From assembly GCA_017454945.1 (NCBI GenBank), contig JAFTCA010000004.1, positions 27,264 to 91,263 on the forward strand: a DNA stretch of 64,000 nucleotides. The letters are read 5' to 3'. The first letter of the stretch is position 1, and every line of letters starts with the position of its first letter. Both the position numbers and the translations under genes were made by a program. Origin of the DNA: Bacteroidales bacterium (GTDB taxonomy: Bacteria; Bacteroidota; Bacteroidia; Bacteroidales; WCHB1-69). This document shows positions 16,574 to 27,700 of this stretch, in pieces. The notes beneath the pieces were generated by a model, which had not been told where the DNA came from, searched no databases, and saw only the letters and a program-made list of their open reading frames with translations.

Positions 16574-18730
16574 CTTTGCTGACACAGAAGTCGATGGCGT
16601 TGACCGTTGGCCATTGCCCAGGTAAAGCACGATATAGTAGCTGGCGCGATCGCCTACCTTAACGTTGTCATCGGTGAATGAGGTCTCACCACGACGGAAG
16701 TTGGCAATATCCACGTACTCGCCGTCGTTGAGGGAGCGGTAGATGACTCCGTAGTGGTCGCGACGTCCATCGTATTTATATGACCACGAGAGATTTACCT
16801 TATGATTGCGTTTGTCAACGTTGGCATTCACCTCAATAGGAATGTCCAGTACGGTGGCTTCACGTACAAAGGCGTTGGCCAGTCCTTCGCGGCCCGAAGA
16901 GTTGTGGAAGTCGTCGATGGCCTCAATGCAGTATTGGTACATGGATGACGAGGGCTCGGGATAGTCAATCATGACAATATGGTCGGCTTCGGCAATCTGC
17001 CACGGTTCAACCACTTGCAGCAACTGCCACTGTTTCTGCTTTTTGAATTTGCGGTAGATGTAGTAGTACATTACATCAGTGGAAGCGCTCTTTGTCCAAC
17101 GGATTACTACGGCATTACCTTCCACGGTGATATCGTCCAAAACGCAAGGGGTGGGCGCAATTTTATCGGGCACGGGCACTGCAATGGTGTCGGAATGAAG
17201 CGACACGTTGTGACTATAGTCTTCTGCCACAATGTAATAGAATGCATATTTAGTGATGGTATGCCAATCTATGGTGTCGATAAATTCATTGGTTTCAGCC
17301 AAGCCGTTAGAGCACTCAACAAACTCGTGGTCCATCTGGTTGGCAAAGAAGACACGGTAGCCCAGGATATCTTTCTCAGGATTCTTGTCCCAAGTGAAGA
17401 CGGCAATACCATTGGTGTCCACCAGCGCTTTCAAGCCAGTGGGCGCGGTGGGCGGTATCACATCTTCGATGTTGTTGAGGGCTGTTCCTGAGAAGGATAC
17501 ATTCTTCATCTTGTCGAAGGTGAACAGACGGTAGTAGCCGCGACCGCGTTCGCCTGCCTGTTCGTCGGTGTATTGGGTGGCTTTACGCTCAATGACATCG
17601 GAAACATTCTGCCAAGGGCCGTCGGGTGAGTCGGAAAAGGTGAGTACGTAGCCGTCGAAGTCATCTTCCAGCTCGTCTTTCTGCCAATAGACGGTACAAG
17701 TAATGTTGTCTTTGGGGGTGCAACCCAAGATGACCGCAGGTACGGGAGGTATGGCGTCAATCATCTCAAATTTCTCCGATTCCTTGAACGGCAGATAGTC
17801 ACCGAAGGCATCGAAGCCGCGTACGCGATATTTGTAAGAATGTTTTAACAGCAGCGAGTCGAAAAAGACAACATTGTCGTACATCATGTTGGCAATATAG
17901 TCGCCATGAACGGCAAAGGCACCCTCATCGGGGTCGTAACCATACACAGGCATAGTGTTCAATTTTTCCCACTTGTGCCCGTCCATACTGCGTTCCACGT
18001 AGTAGCCCGACAGTTTGTTACGTTGCCAGTAGATGATGGCCCTGTACTCGTCTATCTGCTTGATATTTACCGCTGGCATCATCTCATCTTCTTGACGCAC
18101 ATAAGGCTTGTTCTCCACGAGGATGCTCGGCTCGTACAAGGTGGCGAATCTTTCCGGAATGGGCGAGGAGAGAGTGTATTCGTACCATTGGCCATTCTTC
18201 ACATCATAATCCACAAAGCGCAAACCGAGGGCAGTGGCAATGTCGGGGTGCCCTTCGGCTGCCAAGTAGGCCAGGAATTGGCGTTGGTGTTGCTCCTGGT
18301 CCTTGCGGAACACATAGTTGGTGAAACCGCTGTTGGGGTCGGCCTTACCATCACCTTTGCCATACAAAGCTTGTGCGGCGGCTCCGGCAAACAAGTTGGT
18401 GCTGTCAAAGGCTGTTTGCATCTCTTCCAATGTATAGGGCGTGATGGGCTTGCCGTAGTTCAGCGTCTTCTCCACGTCGGGGTTCTCTCCCGTCTGCTGG
18501 TTAAATTCGCTTTCCGACAAGGAGCGGTTGATATACCAGCCGTAGCTGTTTCCCAACATCCAGATGGCGGGGTCTTGAGGCGCCCAGCGCAAAACAACAC
18601 TATCGCCGTAGGCTCTCGCAATGAGTACTACTTTGTGAGTCTTGGTAAAGTTCTGAGTCGTATCCTGTGCTTGCATGCCCATAAAAAGCATACTTAACAA
18701 AAGGGTCAGGAACAAGGTGCTTCTTTTCAT
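16568..18730 (-). CDS. Exported protein with tandem fibronectin type III domains
   Basis: 720 residues from ATG 18730, chosen because it gives a tight signal peptide MKRSTLFLTLLLSMLFMGMQAQ; an in-frame ATG at 18754 adds eight residues and is less likely. The first mature segment (VVLIARAYGDSVVLRWAPQD) is an FN3-like strand pair followed by a helical insert with a Gly/Ala-rich patch. From about residue 230 to the end there are five FN3-like domains, each with a Trp or Tyr core (YYVERSMDGHKWEKL; GYRVFFANQMDHEFVE; YYYIYRKFKKQKQW). No T9SS C-terminal domain, lipobox or catalytic motif is seen. It is the last gene of a three-gene unit and probably an adhesive or scaffold part of the same surface assembly. 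Confidence 0.82.
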   Translation of the reverse strand: MKRSTLFLTLLLSMLFMGMQAQDTTQNFTKTHKVVLIARAYGDSVVLRWAPQDPAIWMLGNSYGWYINRSLSESEFNQQTGENPDVEKTLNYGKPITPYTLEEMQTAFDSTNLFAGAAAQALYGKGDGKADPNSGFTNYVFRKDQEQHQRQFLAYLAAEGHPDIATALGLRFVDYDVKNGQWYEYTLSSPIPERFATLYEPSILVENKPYVRQEDEMMPAVNIKQIDEYRAIIYWQRNKLSGYYVERSMDGHKWEKLNTMPVYGYDPDEGAFAVHGDYIANMMYDNVVFFDSLLLKHSYKYRVRGFDAFGDYLPFKESEKFEMIDAIPPVPAVILGCTPKDNITCTVYWQKDELEDDFDGYVLTFSDSPDGPWQNVSDVIERKATQYTDEQAGERGRGYYRLFTFDKMKNVSFSGTALNNIEDVIPPTAPTGLKALVDTNGIAVFTWDKNPEKDILGYRVFFANQMDHEFVECSNGLAETNEFIDTIDWHTITKYAFYYIVAEDYSHNVSLHSDTIAVPVPDKIAPTPCVLDDITVEGNAVVIRWTKSASTDVMYYYIYRKFKKQKQWQLLQVVEPWQIAEADHIVMIDYPEPSSSMYQYCIEAIDDFHNSSGREGLANAFVREATVLDIPIEVNANVDKRNHKVNLSWSYKYDGRRDHYGVIYRSLNDGEYVDIANFRRGETSFTDDNVKVGDRASYYIVLYLGNGQRSTPSTSVSAKL

Positions 18731-18762
18731 ATTAGTATGTGTTAAAGCGTTCATTATTAATA

Positions 18763-21700
18763 TTATTCAAACCAGCCGTCAGCATCGTCCACGGTCTTCA
18801 GGGCCTTGGTCTGGTCGTTGATGGTCTTGAAAGTGCTATAGGTGTTGACATTCTTGTAGTTGAGTGGCCAGTGCGACGAAGTAGTGTTGTTGTAACGGAA
18901 GGGTGTGTCTTTGATGCTTTGTCCTTGACCGGCCAGATTGCTGTTGATTTGGTCGGCAATGTCATCGGCAGTCCTAAAGAAGTTATGACCATAATCGGTA
19001 TTGTAATATGAAGTCGGATCGGGACGGGCTTTGTCTAGATATATAATCTTTACATAGGTTTTATCTCCCTTGCCGAGGTTGTTCAGATTGTCGTACCATG
19101 GCGAAACTCGGTTAGCGGTTTTGCCTTGATCTACCGTCATACCCTTGGTGCCTTGGTAGTTGTTGCAATACTTGTGGTGATACCAGAAGTAGAGGTAGCC
19201 AGCGTGATAGTAGTTGTTGTAGTTACCTTCGGTCAGTTTGAGTTCCTTGCTGGGATTATCGTAGAAGGCCTTCCAGTTGTGGAAATACTGCGTGATGACA
19301 GTTGCTTTCGTAATCTGATAGGGGAAGTCATTGTCAAACTGGAAGATAGTGTTCTGCTTGGCGTTGGTGTAGAGTTTCTTCAACTGTGCTGTCTTATAGC
19401 TGTAGCCTCTGCCGTTCAGATAGACGGCTATGTTGACGCACTTCTGGAAGAAGTTGTAGTACATTTTGATATCTTGGTACATAGTAGGTGTTGCGTAGTC
19501 GGTGATGGTGACTGTGACAGTGCTGGTGCGTGTTCCGTTCTTATCTTCATATTTAGATGAATTTTCTTCAAATGAAGCAGTTGTGATAACGGGAGTCTTA
19601 CTATGTTGGTCGGAGGAAATTTCCAGCATATTAGGAATTCTCCAATAACCGCGGAATAGCTCGTCAAATTGGTTGGGGTCACGAGCGTATGAGTCAGAGA
19701 TGTAGTTGAAATCAATGTAACGCTCGTCAGCATTGAGCATTAGCAAACGGTAATTAGCATTTTTCCACTTGGCTTGCGGGTCAACGATGATGCCTCCACG
19801 GGTGCCATTGAAGAAATCTTTGCCATACTCACAGGTGATATCGTCATAGCTGCCTTTGTTGGCACCTTTGCCCATGTTGGAGAACGAGGAGCTACTCTGG
19901 TGAGGTATCTTGGTGACAGCGGATGCGGTAGAGTTGGTGACGGCCTTCATAATGCCGAATTCCCTTGCAAGGAAGAAGTGTTTTGCCATGACATGCGAGC
20001 GACTCTCTTTTTCGGTGTCGATGACGAAGGTGGCAATAGGAGGCAGCGTTACGCCCTTGTTGTACCGCTTGGGATCATCGGGCGTGTAGCTGGTGAACAG
20101 GTAGCTGTACCAGTTGAATTTCTGCTGCAGTGTGCTGGAAGCAATGGGGAAGATAATCTTAGTTGTGGAAATCTGCTGGTTGTTAGAGCTGATGCCCGAA
20201 TTAAAGGCACCCATAATGTTTTCAAACAACTCGCCGTAGTTTGAGAATTGGGCGTCGGTCTTGAAGCATAGATCGTAAATCGTATCACCGATAGAGCAGG
20301 CAATGTGGTATTTCTCCAAAGAGGTTCTTTCATAGAGCATGGAGGTGTCCTTGCCCTGTTCGGTGTAGTCTTCTTTCAGTTTTTCAAATTGATAGTCGCT
20401 GACATCCACTACGCTCTGCTGATTGTCTTGGCTGCTGGATGTCGGTTTTAGAACAGAGCCTGAGAAATGATTTGAGTGAGTTGCAATGGCAACTCCGCTG
20501 CCAGAAACGCGAGTGCCAACCAGCCCTTTGGAAGGTCTCGTTCTTGAACCGGCAGGGGCAATGGCTTTGTTGCCGCTACTACCCGTGCTGACAGTGCCGG
20601 CCAACTGTTTGCCACTTCGACCTGTAGCAACAGCAGGAGTCTTAATAGAGGTGGATGTTTTGCGTATCGCTCTGGAGGTGCCGCCAGTGCCACCTGTAGG
20701 TGTAGGACCTGCGCTGCGCACAACTCCTGAACGGGTGTTGCCCGTAGCGCGCAGGTTGGTATTGGCCATCTGTGTGTTGCGATCTTGGTTGTCCATCATT
20801 ACGCGATTGTTGTCAACCTCCGGTGCGGGCGGGCCTACTGATTTGACAATGGGGCGACCACCGCCGCCGTTGCCTTTAAGGAGTGGCTCGGAGCCTTTCA
20901 AAACACCCTCGTTGATTCTGTTGTCAGTCAGAATGGCGGAAGTGCCACGTCCTCGAATGAGATTGTCAGTGGGGTTGATCAACTTGCCGTTTCTGCCACC
21001 GGTTCTGTCGATGGTACCATGGTTTTTGTCATACATATCGTCGAGTTTGCCGTTGATATTATGATTTACGCCATCGAGTTTACCGCCAAGCTCTTTGCCA
21101 ACCATATCGTGCAGGCTACCTACCTCACGACCGTGGTGAATATCACCTTCGCGTTTTACCTCAACAACATCTTGATGCTTGATTTGTAATCCGCCAGGGC
21201 CTGTGCCTGTGCCAGTAACTTTGATATTCAGTTCTCCATCGGAGGTTACATTCGTTTTGCCACCACTCGAGGATGTGCTGGAACTAAATGAGTGTGAGGC
21301 ATATACCTGATCCCAGTTCTGACTGGTGAGTTCGTAGGTGCTCATGGTGGATACCTGCTGCTGTTGCATAACCACATCAAGGGCCGACTGGTAGTCTTTC
21401 TGGTTAACCAGAACCATACGCACCATATAGGGTTTGCCTTTTTCGATGAAGTTGGCAGGCATTTTTATCTTTACACTGTTGGTTTTGCCAGTAGAATACA
21501 TGATGTCAGAACATTGCATAATACCGTCTTTACCACCATAGCCTTTCAGTGCCCATGCCTGTATCTCTTTGCCGTTTTCGGCCAATGTGTTCTTGTTGAA
21601 CAGGTCGGGACGCGCTTTGGTCATATAGATGAAGATGTCGCCGCCTTGTGTCTCGTTGACTTCAATAGCTTTGATGGGAACAGCGGGGTCACCGTTGTAA

Positions 21701-24700
21701 GGCCAAGTGTAAACAACTTGGTTGTAGAGACTGGCTGGCATTGCATCCGTCTTTATATATATGGTAGTATCCTGACGGAAGATATGTACGTTATTATCCT
21801 TGTCGTTGTCGTATTTCGGGTCGTACCAGTTGCACTGGTTGAGGGTACCTGTGCCTTTGGTCTTGCAAGTGGTTACATCATAGTATTTTTCAACGCTACC
21901 GTTTTTCTTGAGGGGTTCTCTATACTCGAAAGCGCGGGCGGTGAAATGCCATTTTTGCAGGGTGCTGGCTTGGAAGCCACCTTCTTTATGTTCGAATTTC
22001 TGAATGAGGTTGTCTTTCTTGTAATTGGTAATGTTGATGTCGTTGTTGGCTGCAATCCACTTTTTGCCGTCCTCAGAGTAGGAGTAGCCGCATTGGCTTT
22101 GTTCCATTACGAAGATGAAACGACGGGCGGAGGTTCCCTTGGCGTCGGCTTCTTCCGAGCAGAGGATAATTTCCTCATTCCAAGGCATGTTAGATACGAT
22201 AACACCGCCACCGAAAGGTTCTACGAGGTTCTCTTTCAGTTTGGCATCTTCAATCTTGTCGTGTCCGGGCGATACGCTTTCAAAGAAGTTGACATTGGCG
22301 AGCGGGTCGCCAGCACCGGGCACGCAGACGTGTCCAACGCTAAAGTCCACACTGGTGTTGATGCTGAGTAAGCCGTTGAGTACTGAGGCCTTGAGTCGCA
22401 ACAGACCGAAAGCCCATGAGGGTCGTGGGCCACCACCTTTCAGCAGGGCACCCATACCCAAACTGCACAGCTCGAGTTTGCCTTTCCAGAAGCCAAGGTT
22501 GATGCTGATACCTGCAGAACCTTGCAGCATAGCGTACAGTTGGCCCATGGCGTAGAAGCTGTTTTTACCAATCTCATCGTAGCCTTCGCACGATTGCCCC
22601 TTGGTGTCCATCAAAGCCACGTCGAAGCCTAAAGCGGCCATAACTTTTACGTAGAGGAAGAATTCAAATTCAACTTTGGCTTTAAAGGTGGCGCCCATGG
22701 CGAAACCACCAGCCTTTTCAAACTTAGGACCGCCAAAGTCGGCAACGAGTTTCTCGCCCTGGTTGTTCACTTTATCCAAGTCTGAACCCTTGGCCTGCTT
22801 TCCTTTCTTTTCGCCATAGAAGAATTCTTGCACTTCAGGATCCAAGGGCGGTAGCGAGTAGTCGAAGTTGTTACCCGTGATGAAATAGAAGGTAAACTCG
22901 GCCGTGGCCTTGCAAACAATCATGTCGGCATTCAGGTCAAACATGACTCGCTCTTCTTTAGAGGAGGGCTTACCTACGCTGAAATACCAATCAACACCCA
23001 GTGCGCTATGGCAAGAGGCGGGTTTGTGTCCTTTTTTGTAGGATTTGATTTCCAAGTCAATAGGCACTTGGGCAGTGAGCGCTAACTTCAACTGTCTGTC
23101 GTCTTTCTTGGCCGTGTCGCTGCCCTGTTTTCCAGCTGCTTGTCCGGCTTCTTGTCCTTTGCCCTTCTTGTCCACTTCAGTGGGGTCGTAAGCGCAGGCA
23201 ACATCTTTCATGATGTCCTTACCCATGCAGTTCAGGGTGTCGGCCAATTTCTTGAATGAGTTGTTGGCACCGGCCTTGTCTTTAATGAAGTTGGCCAGGT
23301 CAAGTTCACCCTTCACACACAGCGAGAGGCGGAAGTAGTGCATGTCGTCGTTCTGTTCGTAGCCCAGAATGGTACGGGCAACAAGCAGAGGATTGCTGTT
23401 CTTTGCTTCGGCCGACTGGTCAGAAGCGGTAGAGGTGACGTTCGACATAACGTAGGCCGTGGCGTCAATCAGAATGCCGCTAAACTTACCTTTGGAAACG
23501 CGCAGGGTAAGGATACCGTCGGCGTTCATAACTTTCTCGTTAGAGAGTTGCATGCTGATGCCCGCTTTGGCTACCCAGCTGTCCTTTTGGGGTTTATAGG
23601 CACACTCGCTGAGGTTGCCTGTAATGAGTTTGGATGACAGCGAGCCTGTCGTCTTGTCGGAGATGAGCTCGTGAGCCTTGGCGTTAATCAGTTTGGCATT
23701 CTCCTTGACGGTCATATTATAGGCGAAACCGCCGCCGAGGCCGGTGAAATAGAGCGGTTCAATACCAGCCTTGAATCCGTCGCCGGCACCTTCAAAGAAC
23801 CACCACTTGGTCTCGTCCTTGGTACCGAAGCCTGCTGCCATGGAGATGGTCACTTTGTCCATGACGGTTACCTTCAGGGTGCCGAACATGCCTTCACCGT
23901 AGGTGGGATCTTTTGATTCCTTGCCAATCCAGGCAATCGCTCCGTCTAACTTGAATACCGAGAAGCAGTCGGTCTTGATGCGTATCGAGTCGAGCGAGCC
24001 GCCGAGATCGTTTTTGTCAACATCCCAGGTCTTGTAATTGACTTTACCCCAGACTTTAAAACCGCAGGTGGCATCCAAAGAGAAGGCGTCTCCAGTTTCG
24101 CCACCCGTCTTAAAGCCAACCTTGCATACGGTCTGGAATCCTAATTTGACTTTGTCGCCATCTTTGTCAATAATGCCGTCGATAGATTCTACCGAGTAAG
24201 TGAAAACATTGCCAATGCTGCCCTTGATAACTTCATCGTGGGTATCGCTGGCCAGGTAGTGCTGCGGCGAAGCCTTGCTCCAGTTACCCATGTAGAACCA
24301 CAAGTCGCTGTCGCCGACACGTTTAGCGTTAGTATCTTTCTGCTCCGCATAGTTTCGCAAAGTCAGCTTTTCAAACTTGACAGCCGCAAAGCTTACAGGG
24401 ATACCTATCTTTTCGAAGTTGATGTTGATGACACCATTCAATTGTAAGTCGATGGAAGTCTTGGGCTTGGGAGGATTCTGTGCCGTATTGTTATTGTCTC
24501 CAGCGTTTTGCTGAGATTGTTGTTGCTGCTGCTGTTGGTGCTGCTGTTGAGCGGTTTGCTGTTCAGTGGCGGGTTTGTCTTTAAGTTGGTGTACTAACTT
24601 GAAGTAGGATTGATGGATATCCAATGAAGCGGCCCAAATGTCCAATGACAGAGTGTCTTTCTTGTGCGTATTGAGTCCGAATGTGAGCTGGTCGGTGGCC

Positions 24701-27700
24701 ACTACGCAGTTGTAATGCAGTCGCCCGCTCATCAGTGGAACTTGCACTGTACCATTGATATAGCCATTTTTGAATTTGTTCTTCTCCACTTTCAAGCCGA
24801 GGGTGTCAATCGAGAATGCCCAACCACCCGCTTTGTCGGTGGCGGCGTTGAGCAGGTCGTGTGTGCGGAAGTCGGCGGTAAAGCCTTCGCTGTCAATAAT
24901 TATGTTGGCGGCGTGGAAGCCCAGACAACCTTTGGTGTAAGACACTTCCGACGAGTCCTTTATCTGTCCGTTGGCACCGTAGGTGTAGTAGTACATCGAC
25001 TTGGTGTTCTTCTCATCTTTGGCGGTGCCGAAGGCGGTGCTTATTTTGTCCGACAGTACCACGCCCAGGTCTTCCATAAAGAAGCCTTGCCAAGTATTGC
25101 CGGCTTTGTCCTTGCTTCCCGTCGGCTTGTAATCCTTGGGGAATTTGTTGGGATTACTTATGTTGGAGTGGTCATACCAGATGCCCTTGCCGGGAACAAA
25201 CGAAATCTCAGGTGCGTCTTCCAAAGCGAAAGCGTCCATGCTGACACGTGCCAGCCAGTTGCTCCAGCTTTGCAACTGTGCCATGGCTCTGATTTTCACG
25301 GGAATATCCTTCTGCGGAACACCGCTCTTGGGGTTGATGCCGAGCAGACCATCTTCGTTGATGTCCATTTCGAATTCCAGATTCAGTTGCTGGAAGCCGC
25401 CACGTTTGTAACCGTCGCGCTTGCCGAAGGAGATGACCGTACCGTCGTCTTTAGAACCCAGTTTGGAGGCGGTTTTCAAACGCATCTTGTAACCGTCTTT
25501 CATCGACATTTCGATGCTCTTGGCAAGATAGAGGTCAAAGCCATCATCGGCGCCGGCGAGGAAATCGTCGGGATCCATACAGATGTTGGTGGCGACCATA
25601 GGAATATAAACGTTATCCTCATGGCTGTAGAATAGGGCAAACAAGTTCATGAGCGCCGTCTTGGGCGTGAAGTACATGTTGTTGACGGTGAGCATGATGT
25701 TGCTGCCATCAGAGGGTAGGAAGAAGTCTTGACTGTTGACGCGCAAAGGCAGGTAGAAGGCGGGACTCTCTCTCTTGTCGCCCATACCTATCAAGCCGCC
25801 CATCGAGACATACGACCCCTTCATCTCATTAAAGGCATCAAGATATTCTTTGCAGTCCTTGTCGTCTTTAATGTCTTTGTACATGTCGTTGATTTCCTTC
25901 TCTGTCTTTTCGCCAATCTTGCCCGAAAAGTCCATGGGCAGCATCGACTTGTTATCGAAGGCAAGGGTCTTGGCACATCCGCCGAAGATCTCGTAGTCTT
26001 TGTTAAAGAGGATGGAATCCAACTGCACCTTGATACGGGTGTCAAATCCAAATGGATGCCATACCAGATAGCCCGTACCGTAATAACTCTTGCGGATGGT
26101 TTTGATTTTCTTGGTCTTCTTGTCCTTGATGGTGTCGGTTTTGAGTTGGACATCTTCAAAGACAACCTTGAACTTGTTCATCTTAAGTTCTTTACCTTTC
26201 AAGGTGCCGATGTCTTTCGGCCTCAAGGTGTCCTTCTTGTTGATGGACGCGTACATGTCGGCGTAGCAGTTCACGCTCTTGTCCAAGTCGGCCGACAACT
26301 CTTCGGTTTCAACAATCTTGAAGGCAGCCCGCCATGAGCGTCCCTTGTTGGGGATGATGTAGTCGCTGGTGCCCTTGTTCTGCTTTTTGATGACGGTCTC
26401 AACGAAGGCGATATACTTTTCTCCCAATTTCAGCGAGTCGCGAATCTGGTCGTTCATGTATTCGTTGTCGGTGATGTTTTTGAATATGAGCAAGGTGTCC
26501 TTTACTTGCGAAGGGATTCTGCCTTTGGGCAATTTGGCAATGATAAGGTTGTATGTAACAGTATCTTGCACGGCTACATTCCCAGCGCGGCTCCATTTGA
26601 ACTTGAGCGAGTTGTCGTTATAAACTTCGTCAATGGAAAGGTCGTCTTTGGCATAGTCGGCCACGGCTGTCGTCATGTCCACAGGGTAGGAGAGCTGTGC
26701 CAGTCGCACCGTCTCCAGCAGGCCGCTGTCGATGCCCCATTGGAAAATCTCGTTGGTGTAATAGAATTCGGTGCCCGACATAACCATATATCGTTTGCTG
26801 GTAGAGGTGCTGGGCAGCCCGCCAGCGGGGGTCGTTGTCGTTGTGTAAGTCGTTGTGCGCAAGTATTTATAGTGAGCGGCGGCTTCCAATACGAGGAAAT
26901 ACTTTTTGCCACTTTCGAACGACGATTTCCATTCCTCCGGCATCGCAATGTAGTCGGTGTTGCTGATGGCGAAATTGCCAGCCGACTTATCCGTGCGGTA
27001 AGTCTTGAGCGGTGCGCGCGTGGTGGAGTAGTTGACATCCCCGCCAATGTATTCGTAGAGGTTCAACTTATACTCCACAAAGGTTACCGAGTCGCCACGT
27101 AGCGGCATCCAGGCAATGCGAAAGTCCGACTTGGGATTTATCTGATAATAGGTGTTGTCAATCAGTTTGAGTGTGTTAGCAGGTCTGTAGCTGCTCTCTT
27201 CCGGATAGTTTTTCGTCAGCACATCTGCTGCGTCATCATCTACTACGGGCGAGATGAGGTAAGGATTGTAGATGGTCTTCAGCACGGCATCCTTGTTGTC
27301 GGAGGTCGAGGAGTCCGTAGTGACAATGGGCCTTGTAGGACGTTGAATGTTGATGGCCTTGCCCCAGGTGAAGGCGATAATCTGGCTCTTGCCGTCGTTG
27401 CCCAAGCGGAGGACAGTGTTCGGGTCCTTGGCGACGGCTGTCACTTGTGCCGCATAGGTGTGGCCTCGTTGCAATTTGATTTGCAGGTCTGTAAGAGTGT
27501 CTATAATGCAGGTAGTTCGAGAGCCGGCGTTGATGGCAAAGATGACTCGATTCTGCGTAATAGCATCTTGTACAGTCTGTTGCGGTGTAACTTCTACCAA
27601 CTTGAACATATAGTTGAGGTTGGAGTTGTTGATGCAGTTGGAGAGAACATCAGTCCATGAGAAAGTAATCTTTTTGGTAGGTGTCAGTGTGGTATAGTTT

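Noticed and set aside
21364..25635. Plus-strand open frames of over 300 codons inside the giant gene
   Set aside because: They mirror the giant coding strand, which has a signal peptide and continuous protein-like sequence; the antisense products have no coherent composition.
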